Source of the DNA: CAZYSK01 sp964649415
GTDB taxonomy: Bacteria; Chloroflexota; Anaerolineae; B4-G1
Reading direction: 5' to 3'
Assembly: GCA_964649415.1 (NCBI GenBank)
Contig: CAZYSK010000016.1
Coordinates: 1 to 64,000, forward strand
Length of the DNA: 64,000 nucleotides
Under the pieces are notes generated by a model that saw only the letters and a program-made list of their open reading frames with translations, did no database searches and had not been told where the DNA came from. This document shows positions 51,352 to 61,300 of the stretch, in pieces; within the stretch, counting starts at the first letter, position 1, and every line of letters begins with the position of its first letter. The position numbers and the translations under genes are program-made.

Positions 51352-52503
51352 TCACTCGCCTACAGGCTCCCCCGCAGTGCTTCCCTCGATCTCCTCTGCT
51401 GAGAGCGACGGCACCTCCTCAATCGGCGGCGTGACTCCATACGGCAGTTTGGCAGGAATCTCAATGCTGTATTGCTCGAAGAGATACTGCAACGTGACCG
51501 AATCAGTGTCGTTGAGCTGCGTATCACCGGCCGAACGCAACACCAGGTCAATGTTGGCACCGGTCTCTTGGGCATACTTGAGAACCATCGCATCTTGCGG
51601 ATCCACAATCAGCGTCAACGGCTCAACGGATGCACGCGTCGCAGTCGGAGGCACAGTTTCGCCCTCAGCGACCTGCACCTCGGCCCCTTGCGCCTCCAAT
51701 TCCTCCGCCCATGCCGGCACTTCTTCCCCCTCTACCGCTGCCATCTGCTCGATGGGCCAGTCGCCGACACGCATGACCACCGCATCCTGGACAGTCATCT
51801 GAGTCACCAGGCGCGCTCGCTGCCCCTCACCGGGGTTCAGGTTGACCACCCAGCCATTGGGCAACACCTCCAGCCGCCCCATCACCCCACCGCGACACCC
51901 CTCGTCCTCGGACGGCTGCACGCACGAAGCCTCGTTGGGCAGAGCGGTCTGAAACTCCTCGTCCAGGTCTATGATCAACACAGAGATGAGCACGTCCACG
52001 TGGTCACCAGGTTGGAGCGCCCAGGCTACGCTGGAGTAGCGTGCCACCGGCAGCGCAAGAGCCACCTTCCCCGGCGGGATCTGCAACGCCGCATTCGACC
52101 CCATAGCGCCCAGCTCATAGGGCGAGTCGGTGAGCATGTCCTCCAAGATGGGGGTACGCTGCAAGATGTCCACCCGAGCGATGCGTCCTGCCACCCGCTC
52201 GTCGATGTCAGCCTCGGTCAGCGCTCCGGCCGGGACTGACTGCTCCGGCCAGTACTGCACCTCGACCCAGTCACTGGTGAGGCGTTCGCCCCGCTTGATG
52301 TCCACCGCCGCCAAGAGGATCTCTCGGGTGCCAGGCGGGACGTACACACCACCCTCCCCTACCTGCGCCTCAAGCTCCTCCAGTGCCTGCTCGGCCAGAT
52401 CGGACGCAGCCTGCCTGGCCCGGACGTACAGAATAGCGCCGACCACTATAGCCCCGAGCAGCACGATGATCCCGACAATGACCAGTACTCGACCGCCGCG
52501 CAT
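51352..52503 (-). CDS. cpaB: Flp pilus assembly protein CpaB/RcpC
   Basis: N-terminal helix (about 5-27), then a SAF domain (REILLAAVDIKRGERLTSDW, about 63-125) and an RcpC-like domain (PGKVALALPVARYSSVAWAL and PGDHVDVLISVLIIDL). The acidic C terminus is Glu-rich. CpaB is a periplasmic or extracytoplasmic part of the pilus machine. ATG 52503 has AAGGAGG four bases upstream. It is the first gene of the operon with tadZ, tadA, tadB and tadC. Confidence 0.92.
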   Translation of the reverse strand: MRGGRVLVIVGIIVLLGAIVVGAILYVRARQAASDLAEQALEELEAQVGEGGVYVPPGTREILLAAVDIKRGERLTSDWVEVQYWPEQSVPAGALTEADIDERVAGRIARVDILQRTPILEDMLTDSPYELGAMGSNAALQIPPGKVALALPVARYSSVAWALQPGDHVDVLISVLIIDLDEEFQTALPNEASCVQPSEDEGCRGGVMGRLEVLPNGWVVNLNPGEGQRARLVTQMTVQDAVVMRVGDWPIEQMAAVEGEEVPAWAEELEAQGAEVQVAEGETVPPTATRASVEPLTLIVDPQDAMVLKYAQETGANIDLVLRSAGDTQLNDTDSVTLQYLFEQYSIEIPAKLPYGVTPPIEEVPSLSAEEIEGSTAGEPVGE

Positions 52504-52627
52504 ATCGCCTCCTTATCCCCTGCTACACTCAGAGGACGGGCTGGGTCGCTCTCAACGCCGCCTCAATGAGCAGAACCTACGGACCAGGCCACGCACAAAC
52601 CTGCGAACAGCCACCAACCCCAATTCA

Positions 52628-52656
52628 ATGATACTGGTTTACAAACAAAATGTCAA
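52628..52656 (-). promoter_or_regulatory. Promoter of the cpaB-tadZ-tadA-tadB-tadC operon
   Basis: On the minus strand TTGACA (52656-52651) and TATCAT (52633-52628) are 17 bases apart in a locally AT-rich segment, about 125 bases before cpaB. Confidence 0.8.
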
Positions 52657-52718
52657 GTATTCAGAACGAGCGTCATCTGTGAGCCAGACCGCAAACGTAC
52701 AGGCAAGCCACCCCCGAA

Positions 52719-52755
52719 ACAGAGTCTCGGGCCCGCCACAGGCCCGAGACTCTGT
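52719..52755 (-). terminator. 15-bp perfect hairpin upstream of the cpaB promoter
   Basis: ACAGAGTCTCGGGCC at 52719-52733 is the exact reverse complement of 52741-52755, with a 7-base loop. It lies between the tadG stop and the cpaB promoter. There is no long T run on either side, so it may act as a bidirectional terminator or as an RNA stabiliser. Confidence 0.55.
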
Positions 52756-52798
52756 CCTGTTGTATCTACTCTCCACCTGTCGGCACTGCGTCGATACC

Positions 52799-52837
52799 CT
52801 CAGAAAGGCGTCATTCCGATGGTGCGCTAGCACCATC
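52799..52837 (+). repeat. Dispersed hairpin repeat (family A) near the tadG end
   Basis: CTCAGAAAGGCGTCATTCCG then ATGGTGCGC resembles the 36-bp units at 30989-31096; both stem arms carry a change (GCGTCAT/ATGGTGC) that keeps wobble pairing. An adjoining perfect inverted repeat, GATGGTGC/GCACCATC, spans 52818-52837. Confidence 0.6.
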
Positions 52838-52890
52838 CTCACGCCTGCGCATGAGACGCGTTGAGAACGCACGTCCACGAGGCAATGCGT

Positions 52891-55065
52891 CTACTCAATC
52901 AGCCGCAGGAAGATACGCTCGTACAGCTCGTCGAAGATCTCATCCAACTTGTCCGACGTCGGTGCCCAGCGATGGTATCCCCCGGTCAGCTCGGCCACGT
53001 AGTTCATCAACTCACGGTCCGCCGACCAGCCCAGGCTGATCGTATACACAACGATGGCATTGTCGCGGGCCCGTCGGCCATACCACACCACGCAGTCTTT
53101 GTCGGCGTCTCCATCGGGCCAGAGGTCTTCGTCATCGCACTGGCCATCGCAGTAGGTGTGCAGGTTGGCCTCACCATCAGTCATCAGCACCATGACGTGC
53201 GCAGCCCCCGGTCGCCCATAGTGATGCCCCAGGGCATCGTCCACCGTGCTGAGCACGCTGATGCCCCTTCGCATCCCGTCAGCGATGTTCGTACTACCGC
53301 CGGCGGTTGTGCGGTCCAGCTCGTACATCACGGTGTCGGTGATCACCTCCGGCGTACAGTCATCCGATCCCAAGCGCCTCACACATTCCAGCTCGTTTCG
53401 GATCACCGCGCTATTGGAATAGGACACGTAGCCCACCTGATCGAAGCGGGGATTCAGCCGGCCCACGAAGTGCCTGGCCGCCTCCAGCGCGTTGCGGATG
53501 GGCTGCTCGTCGTCGTAGATCGCGTCCTGTCTCTGGTCCGGGTTGCCGCCGATGTTGCAGTCGGGACGATATTCCCCGTCGGGCGGTTCCTGCCCCCCAG
53601 GCCGCCCGGCGAAGCGCGGGTCGCACGCATGGCAGGCCCAGTCGGTGCGCCCGTTGTTCGGTGCATAGGTCTCGGCGCTCCCCGGAGGCGAGGAATCGTA
53701 GGAGCAGTTCCTCGAATCCGTCGTGATGACGATGCGGTCCACGTCAAAACCGGCACCACCGGCCCACAGGTTCAGCGTGTGGCTCCCCGCACCTAGCCAC
53801 TCATCGCCGAGACAGCGCCAGTCCCACGAGCCCGACGAAGCGCCATCATAGCTGGCACCTGCGGGAAAGCCATCCTCTGAGCCACGTGGGGACCCGTCCG
53901 TGCCCCAGAAGATGTGATTCTGCGAAGTGCTGTGGCCGCCCTGGCCACGAATCCAGACGTAGTATCGATCGTTTTGCGGGGCGAAGAAATCGTAGTCAGC
54001 CCGCGGAGCGGCAAAGGGGCCGCCCGCCGGTAGATCGCGTCTGCAGACGCCACCATTGACTAGATCGTCCCACGTGCACGAAACCCCCAGCCCCGTGCCG
54101 CTAACGTAGTAGTCATAGTATGGGTGGTGCGACAGGTAGGAGCCGCGCGAGTCCCGCGCATACGCGCCTTTGCCGTTGCGCTGGATGACCCAGAACGTGT
54201 AGTAGGGCGTGTACCCCCACGTGTGGTAGTCGGAGCTGTCGGCGAAGCGCGAGTACTCCTCGGCCTCAATGACGATGTAGTATCTGTCCGTGTACGACCG
54301 ATCTCGGTAGCTGCAATCATTGACGTCGTAGGATCCGTTGTAGTGATAGTACGGGCTGGTCCCGCACGCACTCGGGTCCGAGCCACCGCTGGCGCAGTGA
54401 TCGGCGGAATCCTTCGTATGAGACGACCACGGCAAGGGATAGATATTGCCGCTGGGATACGGATCTGCCGACTGCTCCCAGCAGCCATAGCACAACGTGT
54501 CGAACTCCATCGAGCCAGACTTGTCGTAGACGATCACCGTGTCGATATTGCTGATGTTCTCCGCCTCGGCCTTGGCCGCGACCGGGATCTTGAGGAAGCC
54601 AATAAACTGCATAAACCGCATCGGCACCTTCTGCTTGACCGTCACGCGGACGCGATCGGCCGTGTTCGGCAGACCGGTGTCCCGAGAGTAGGATGTACGA
54701 ATTTCTATGATGGTGTCCGCGTCGTCCTCCGATGGGCCGGTGACGGTCCCCTCTACAACCGTCCGCACCTGCCCCACGAGGGTGTAGTCGTACCCATTCT
54801 CCTGCAGGTAGACCAGCGCGCGTTTGTGTGCGGCCTCTTCCAAAGGCAGCTCGGCCGCTGCTGCCAGCGCGGCAGCATCGGCCGCCCGTCCGACCCGCAC
54901 GTTCTCTACGTAGGCCCAGCCCAAGTCAAAGCCCATACCGACAATGGCTAGAATACCGATGAAAGCGAACGCAACGACTACCAGGCTCTGACCCTGCTGC
55001 CGCCCACGCAGCGGCCCCCAACCAGGACGTAGCTTACGCAACTTGTGCCCTGTTCCTTTGCTCAT
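52891..55065 (-). CDS. tadG: TadG-like pilus protein with von Willebrand A domain
   Basis: The N-terminal Tad segment has a hydrophobic helix (QGQSLVVVAFAFIGILAIVG) and FDLGWAYVENVRVGRAADAAA, typical of TadG. A VWA domain begins near residue 180 with the MIDAS motif DTVIVYDKSGSM and continues after a long insertion of about 270 residues (Tyr/Ser/Gly/Cys-rich) with VMVLMTDGEANLHTY. The insert looks like a carbohydrate-binding or structural module but is not recognised. The protein of 724 residues is probably surface-exposed. ATG 55065 has GGAGGTGA upstream. Confidence 0.85.
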   Translation of the reverse strand: MSKGTGHKLRKLRPGWGPLRGRQQGQSLVVVAFAFIGILAIVGMGFDLGWAYVENVRVGRAADAAALAAAAELPLEEAAHKRALVYLQENGYDYTLVGQVRTVVEGTVTGPSEDDADTIIEIRTSYSRDTGLPNTADRVRVTVKQKVPMRFMQFIGFLKIPVAAKAEAENISNIDTVIVYDKSGSMEFDTLCYGCWEQSADPYPSGNIYPLPWSSHTKDSADHCASGGSDPSACGTSPYYHYNGSYDVNDCSYRDRSYTDRYYIVIEAEEYSRFADSSDYHTWGYTPYYTFWVIQRNGKGAYARDSRGSYLSHHPYYDYYVSGTGLGVSCTWDDLVNGGVCRRDLPAGGPFAAPRADYDFFAPQNDRYYVWIRGQGGHSTSQNHIFWGTDGSPRGSEDGFPAGASYDGASSGSWDWRCLGDEWLGAGSHTLNLWAGGAGFDVDRIVITTDSRNCSYDSSPPGSAETYAPNNGRTDWACHACDPRFAGRPGGQEPPDGEYRPDCNIGGNPDQRQDAIYDDEQPIRNALEAARHFVGRLNPRFDQVGYVSYSNSAVIRNELECVRRLGSDDCTPEVITDTVMYELDRTTAGGSTNIADGMRRGISVLSTVDDALGHHYGRPGAAHVMVLMTDGEANLHTYCDGQCDDEDLWPDGDADKDCVVWYGRRARDNAIVVYTISLGWSADRELMNYVAELTGGYHRWAPTSDKLDEIFDELYERIFLRLIE

Positions 55066-55193
55066 ATCTCTCACCTCCAACCTCGCCCCCTGCGCACGTC
55101 AGACCCCACTCAAGCAATCACTCGCCCGCTACCACCGGACCGAGCGACATGCACGTGCAGCCTGCCAAATGTCGCATAGTCTGTCAGCCCTCA

Positions 55194-55901
55194 TCACTCC
55201 CCACGGTCAGTGGTCACGCGCATCTCCGTCTGGGCATACATCAGCCACGGATCGGGCAGTGGTATGAAAGGAGCGTTCCACAATGGATGGTGCATGTAGT
55301 AGGTTTCCACAATCACGATGCGATTCTCCATCGGCTCATAATCATTGGCCTCGCGCAAGGCGTTGATCTCCAGGGTGGAAGCCTCGTGGCGTGCGATGAT
55401 CTGGGGCATCGTCATCGTGATCCTCGAGCTGTCGGCCATGACCGCCTGTACCCCTCCGCCCGCGCTCGGCACTACCCCGGTGACCCAGGTCGTATACGCC
55501 TCGACCTCGCCCTCAGCGTCCATCGGTATGTGGGTGAGGAGAATAGCCGTGTTGGGCTCCGTGCCATGCGTGCGCAGAAACGGCACGTCCGTCTCGCCGA
55601 TGCGCACGACCCCGCCGGCGCTGACCACGCGTTGGCCGACGCGCTCATCGGTGAAACGTCCCCGTGCCGCGAACCGACACCCCTCGCGATTGGCATTCAC
55701 CACGACCAGGTAGTTCCTCATCGCGTAGCCCATCTCAACGACGCCCAAGAGAAGAATCAGAAGCACCGGCAGGACGACGACCATCTCCAACAATCCTTGC
55801 CCGCGTTCCGCTGTCCGCCCTCCCTTCCGGACCGCCAGCATCTTGCTGGCATCCCCGACAGGAGGCCATCCTTGCTGCCGTTCCGTTGTCCGTTCTCTCA
55901 T
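55194..55901 (-). CDS. tadE: TadE-like minor pilin
   Basis: A 235-residue protein with the TadE signature AERGQGLLEMVVVLPVLLILLLGVVEMGYAMRN beginning near residue 30, here cited only by its position and core GQGLLEM. The remainder is extracytoplasmic. ATG 55901 has GAGGAGGGGG seven bases upstream; a longer reading frame from 55967 overlaps the preceding gene and is rejected. Codons 2-11 (RTTERQQG) and 25-32 (RTAERGQG) are a duplication around a dispersed hairpin repeat. Confidence 0.82.
   Translation of the reverse strand: MRERTTERQQGWPPVGDASKMLAVRKGGRTAERGQGLLEMVVVLPVLLILLLGVVEMGYAMRNYLVVVNANREGCRFAARGRFTDERVGQRVVSAGGVVRIGETDVPFLRTHGTEPNTAILLTHIPMDAEGEVEAYTTWVTGVVPSAGGGVQAVMADSSRITMTMPQIIARHEASTLEINALREANDYEPMENRIVIVETYYMHHPLWNAPFIPLPDPWLMYAQTEMRVTTDRGE
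55828..55854 (+). repeat. Dispersed hairpin repeat (family B) inside the tadE-like gene
   Basis: GCCAGCA (55834-55840) and TGCTGGC (55844-55850) enclose TCT, flanked by CGGACC and ATC. Relative to the copy in lctP, the stem differs at one base pair with both partners changed, so the hairpin is conserved. Confidence 0.7.
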
Positions 55902-55963
55902 CTGATACCCCCTCCTCACACGTGTCGCCGGTGAAGCAGCCGCCCTATGCAGTGGTTTGCCCA

Positions 55964-56575
55964 TCACGGTTCCACGAGTTCCCCACTGGTGGCGTCCACC
56001 ACCACGGTGAAGGCCGTATCCGTACCTGCAATCAACCCAACAACCGTCCAGGCCGGCGAGCCCCCCGTCTCATCCGACACCCGCAACTGCATCGCCAGAT
56101 CGGTGTCAGGGCGTCGCTCGACCATACTGCCCCCTCCCCGGCCCCACCACGCTCGCAGCGCCTGGTCGCTATCCACGCGCCAGTCGTCCGTCGAGAAGGT
56201 AGGGACCTCGTAGGGCGCACCGCTCTCACGCACCATGCGAGCCTCTTCGCCCGTGACCGCAACGAGCGCCAATCGTCGTACAGACGGTGAGAAGAACTGA
56301 AATACCCAATCGAACGCACCATCCCGCTGCTGTCCAACGGCCGGGCAATTGCAGGAGACGGCAGTCAAGCGCGCGTCTTCCTGCCACTGTGTAGCCACCT
56401 CAACCGCCGAGCCATACACCTTCCGGGCGGTCAAGCTACCGCCGCCCAATTCTATGACAGGAGTCGAATTGGGCTCCACAGCCAACCGGCCATAGACCAG
56501 CGCTCCCACCACGGCCAGAAGCAGCAGGCCCAGGCCCAATATGAACAACCAACGCACACCCGAACGCTCTGCCAT
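55964..56575 (-). CDS. Membrane-anchored protein of the pilus locus, unknown function
   Basis: A 203-residue protein with one N-terminal helix (WLFILGLGLLLLAVVGALVY) and an extracytoplasmic rest. Its end, WTVVGLIAGTDTAFTVVVDA followed by TSGELVEP, resembles a PepSY-type strand pair ending in 'VDAxTGE'. No catalytic motif is seen. It lies between a TadE-like and a PKD-like secreted protein in the same direction and is probably part of the same surface assembly. ATG 56575 is chosen; GTG 56584 is possible. Confidence 0.6.
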   Translation of the reverse strand: MAERSGVRWLFILGLGLLLLAVVGALVYGRLAVEPNSTPVIELGGGSLTARKVYGSAVEVATQWQEDARLTAVSCNCPAVGQQRDGAFDWVFQFFSPSVRRLALVAVTGEEARMVRESGAPYEVPTFSTDDWRVDSDQALRAWWGRGGGSMVERRPDTDLAMQLRVSDETGGSPAWTVVGLIAGTDTAFTVVVDATSGELVEP

Positions 56576-56633
56576 CGCGTTCACCCGCTCCCTTGTGATC
56601 CATCCACAACTGGGGTCAGTCGTCCGGCGACAG

Positions 56634-58370
56634 TCATTGCCTCAAAACCACCGGCAGATAGCCATAGAACACGCTATCGCTTGCCAAGATTGTGCGAACC
56701 GCCGGCGCACTGTTGGCGAGCGAGGTAGCCACCTCCAGCGTCACCGTGTAGTATCCCAGTACGTCCAGGGTAAGCGTACGCGCCTCGGGCGCTGAGCCGG
56801 ACAAAGCGGCCGCGCTGCCCGTGGGCTTTCCGGTCAGCGACCAGTCATAGCTCATCAAGGGAAGGCCCTGCGGATCGTAGCTGCCGCTGCCATCCAGCGT
56901 GACGGTACTGCCTACCAACACGATCCCGGGGACGTCGATCTGTGCCGCGGGATTGTGGGAGAAGCCGTGATAATACACGTCCCAGGCATCTGTGCTATCC
57001 CGGCCTGGCTTACCCATGTAGACAACGTGCATACGCTGCTCGCCGCTCGTCGTCCCAACACCGACCGCCGCAGAGCCCAGCCAGCTCGACTGGTACCCGC
57101 CCAGCACAGTGGTCGTGATCCACTCTGGCTTGCCGGTAATCGTGCCGGTGAGGGCGTAGCTGTAGTGGATCGCGTAGGACTCATCCCCCCCCTCCTCCTC
57201 ACCGCCATTTTGGCTGTGGTGCACGTGCCACACGGCGGTGGGCCAGCCATCAGCGTTCAGCGACACAGCGGGCCGGAGGTAGCGCACGTATTCCTCCCTT
57301 GGGGCGTCGTCCAGCGAATCGTAGTCCTCAGCCGCGATCCAGGCGTGGTTTGTGCCCACCTCGAAGTCCTCGCTCCAGCGCTCCAGGCTGCCATCCCAAT
57401 GCCGGTACATCACGCGATACATGCTACAGGGCACTCGATACTCAGGGTCAGGGTTGTGATCCGGATCAGAGCACTGGTCCCAGACGACGAACAGTTGCCC
57501 GGCCCCGGCTGCCACGTCCGGGTTCTCCGGCGCGTACGTGGTCAGCAGCCCAAAGAAACAATACGGCGTCTTGGGCGAATAGAGCCACCCACCTGCATCC
57601 CTCCGCTGGTAACAGATGGTGCGGCCGGTCCCCTCCACATGCTGCCACACGACCTGCACGCGATCGTCGGCCCACGCGATCGCGGGGACGTTGTTGTCAC
57701 CGTCCACGGCTACGTCCTCCACCACTCCCCACGCAGAGCTGCCGGTGTCGTAGGCCCGATAGCGGATATCGCCGTTCTTGCCGTCCGCGTCGTACTGGGC
57801 CCACACCAGATGGGGGTTCTGCCCCGCATCCAGCGCAAGGTCCACCCAGGTGATCTTATGAGCCAACGTATCGACGGACTCCGCCGCAGTCTTTTCCTCG
57901 CACTGGCCATTTGCCAGCGAACACGTCGCATAGCGGACCTGTATCTGGGACGGATTGTCACACGTATCGTTGAAGACCACGTATGCGATGTGCGCATCGT
58001 CACCTGAGATCGCTACGGCGGCATCGGAAGCACAGGCGGAGCTGCCGCCGACGAACACAGGGATCTTGTCCCCCAGGTTCACGCCCCCGTTCGAGGCAAC
58101 CCGCAGATAGACGTGCCCTTTGTACCCAGCGGTGCCCTGATAGCCATCCGTCCAAACGGCTGCCACCCAGTCACCATCGTCGCTGACCGCTACGTCTGGG
58201 TAGGCCGAGATAAGGGTGGCGTCCTGCGAGAGATTCGAGCCAGAGCGCAGAAAGCCCAGGAGACGCGCACGCGCCCCGGCCACCGGCACCACAGCCAGCG
58301 CCGCTATCGCCAGAGCGGCCATCAACACGATCTTCACGCTCCGCCTGCGTTTCCTCCAAATCGCCAGCAT
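56634..58370 (-). CDS. Secreted beta-rich protein with C-terminal PKD-like domain and YLPVVLR tail
   Basis: A 578-residue protein with a basic N terminus and signal-like helix (about 12-33). The middle (about 45-440) has repeated WD/YWTN-like strands (VAVSDDGDWVAAVW, HIAYVVFND, PHLVWAQYDADG, DVAAGAGQLFVVWDQ) suggesting a beta-propeller. A PKD/Ig-like domain follows (LVGSTVTLDGSGSYDPQGLP). It ends YGYLPVVLRQ, a tail common in exported Chloroflexota proteins, whose role is not known to me. ATG 58370 follows GAGGGGGA. Position suggests a cell-surface or pilus-associated role. Confidence 0.75.
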   Translation of the reverse strand: MLAIWRKRRRSVKIVLMAALAIAALAVVPVAGARARLLGFLRSGSNLSQDATLISAYPDVAVSDDGDWVAAVWTDGYQGTAGYKGHVYLRVASNGGVNLGDKIPVFVGGSSACASDAAVAISGDDAHIAYVVFNDTCDNPSQIQVRYATCSLANGQCEEKTAAESVDTLAHKITWVDLALDAGQNPHLVWAQYDADGKNGDIRYRAYDTGSSAWGVVEDVAVDGDNNVPAIAWADDRVQVVWQHVEGTGRTICYQRRDAGGWLYSPKTPYCFFGLLTTYAPENPDVAAGAGQLFVVWDQCSDPDHNPDPEYRVPCSMYRVMYRHWDGSLERWSEDFEVGTNHAWIAAEDYDSLDDAPREEYVRYLRPAVSLNADGWPTAVWHVHHSQNGGEEEGGDESYAIHYSYALTGTITGKPEWITTTVLGGYQSSWLGSAAVGVGTTSGEQRMHVVYMGKPGRDSTDAWDVYYHGFSHNPAAQIDVPGIVLVGSTVTLDGSGSYDPQGLPLMSYDWSLTGKPTGSAAALSGSAPEARTLTLDVLGYYTVTLEVATSLANSAPAVRTILASDSVFYGYLPVVLRQ

Positions 58371-58396
58371 ATTCCCCCTCACCAATCCGTCACCGA

Positions 58397-61300
58397 TCAC
58401 AGCAGGAACAGGTCCACGCCGTAGTTGCGCTCGTTAGCCCCGACCACGATCATCGTCGTCGCGAAGCGAAGCCCACCGCCGATCCAGATCTCCGAATAGA
58501 CAGTATAGGTGCCCGGCGGGATGTTGTAGAAGTGATAGGTGCTGTCTTGGATCGTCACCGTATGGTAGACCTCACCACCCGGACTGTAGGCCCACACGTC
58601 CACCCCTTGCAGCTTCTGAGGGATGCCACTCACCAGGACCCGCACCCCACCGCCGATGGACGCCATGCCAGGTTCGTCCTCAGGGACAGGCCACTCGGTG
58701 CACGCCTCGCACTCCAGGTCATCCAGGTAGAAGAAGGTACAGTCATAGTCCGTCGCATCTTGGACACCGTAGAAGTACACCTGCACATCCTGAGCAGCGC
58801 GCGAGTAGGGATCGACGTCGCTCGTCACCTCCTGCTCAAATTCCTCCCATACCCCTGGCGTGGCCCCGCCAGTGGCCAGGGTACTGGGCCCACCCAGGTC
58901 GGTACCGGTCCCGTCCTTCATCTGCAAGTACAGGACGTCATCCGGGTCCGTGTTGGGATTGCAGCACCTCGAGCCACTCTCCGCCACGAGGCGCTGCCCA
59001 CGCACGTGCAGGGTCGTCATCGTGTAGACCTCTTCGGGGATCTCCACCGTCTGATACAGCCAGGGATTCAGAACCGGGCAAACCGGGTAGGAACCCAGGG
59101 CTGCGTGCAGCCGCATGGACATGGTGCCCTCGTAGAAGTAGGTTGATTGGTGCTGGAAGGCGAGTGAATCCCCCGCGTTCCACTCCGAGAAGACGCGGTC
59201 GGGGTTGCCCTCGAAGCCCCCTACTTCGAGCAACTGCTCGCACTCCCTGAGCCCCGGCGGCCGGAGGATGCCTACCTCGGTGGAGGGCTGGCAGATCACG
59301 AACTCGTCTGCCAGGCTCCGGCGAGCGCGATAGCTGTTATAGCTGGCGTGGGCGATGCCCACGTGCACACTCTCGCCCATCTCCACCGAGGCACTGGTAT
59401 AGAACGTCCAATCGCTCTCCCCCGGGTCTGCATCGGTGGAGTAGTAGTAGTCGAACATATTCCCGTTGCGGACGATGCGCACCCACACAGGCAGCGAGGA
59501 GTAGCGGTAGCCGGCGGCCTGTGTCGTGCCGCCCCCGTCTTCCGCCCGGTAGGCAACCTGGAGCCTGCTGCTGGACTCCCGGACCATAAACATCACGTGG
59601 CGGCTGTCCGCATCCAGGCTGTTGCGCACCATCAGCCCCATCTTGGAGCTGTACGAGTAGTTCGGCGGATCTATGACGCGTAGCCGGGCGTCGAAGTCGC
59701 CGGAGATCGATTGGTGGAAGAAGAAGAAATTGTCGCTGCTGCTCCAGATGCTGCTACCGCTGGCGGTGATCTGCAAGTACCCGCCACTCTCCACCACGCT
59801 ATCACGCACGTCGGTTGACCCTATTTGGGAACCCGTCCACTTGTCGTCAATGACGCCATCGTTGAAGTCGTCGCCGTACGGGGTACTGTCTACCGTGCAG
59901 CGCACGGTGACCGTGTACGGTCCACTGATGTTGTTTTCCTCGTCCGACTCATCGTCCACGAAGTTGGTGGTATCCACCTGCCCCCACATCTGGTGCTGAC
60001 CACCGCCCAACTCGAATATCGCGTGGACCTCTTGCTCGCCGTAGGGGCCGATATTCAACAGCCACTGCTTCTCGGTCCCCATCTGCCCCTGGAAGGGTGG
60101 CGGAGAGTCCGGATCCACGTAGTAGTCCGCGTCAAAATACGTGTCCTGCACCGGCGTAGGCGACGCATTCGACACCACCATGGTGAACATGATCGGCGTG
60201 CCGCTGGGCAACTCGTCGCCGTACTCCGGGGGCCAGGATATATCCGTGATGTGTAGATCGGGCGGGATGGCCCTGACCCGTATGTCGGCCGAATAGGCAT
60301 ACGGCGTGTCACCACACCCACCGCTGCCGGTGTGAGTCTCGACGCGATACTCCCCCTGGCTCCCCACGGGGATCTCAAAGCCCACAGAGTCCTCGCCCTC
60401 GGCATCCACGTTCACCGGATACTGCACAACCGTGGAGGTCTGGGTGCCGGAGATCACGCACCACGACAGGCGGTACGGCTCGCCCACGGCATGGTCCTTC
60501 AGGTTGATGTAGATGTACTCGAGGGGATTGACCTCGTGGGACGAGACGGTGATGTACGGGCCAGGGGCGAAGATCCACGACTTGGTCGCCGTGTCGTAGG
60601 GTTCGCCGGCATCCCACGCGTCGTCGCCATCGTAATCAAGCCAGGCACGCAGGGTCGCCGTCACCACGTCGTTCCCATACAGGAAGACCGCGGACTGCCC
60701 ATCTGCGTCGGTCAGTTGCTCCAGATAGCGGGGTTCGACCCCGGAGTAGCTGAAGCCCCCCACGTCCGTGGAGAAACTCACTCGCGCGCTCTCCACACGG
60801 CGGCTCAATTCGTCGGTCACGGTCGCGACGAACTCGTGCTCGCGGTCATCGGGCATGGTGTTCGTCGCCTCGTGCGGGTCCAGGCGGATGAGATAGGTGT
60901 GTGGCTCGCCTGTCGGCTCATCCGTCGGGGAAGGCTCGCCCGTGTTCGTGGGGATCGGGGTCTCACCGAGATCGGGCTTCGTGTCGAAGTCCGGCGGAGG
61001 TACGTCGCCGAAACCGACCTGGACACCCTCGTTGATCATCTGCGCCTCGGCCTGCACCGGCACGTAGCTAGCTATCACGCGGTACAGCGGGTCCACGATC
61101 TGCACGTTGTGCCTGACCAGGACCCGCACCGGCAGACCTTCCAGTCCCGGGTGGTCGCGGCACTGAGGCTCTTGACCCGGATCGTTGCAATCTACCAGGA
61201 AGGACGGATAGCCCCACAGGAGGACACCGAAGAAACGGGGTTCGTCCTTGTGATCGAAGAAACCGGTCCACGTATTGCCCAGGATGGAATCATTTATACG

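Noticed and set aside
55902..55967. N-terminal extension of the tadE-like protein
   Set aside because: It overlaps the preceding gene's stop and lies upstream of a strong GAGGAGGGGG site serving ATG 55901.
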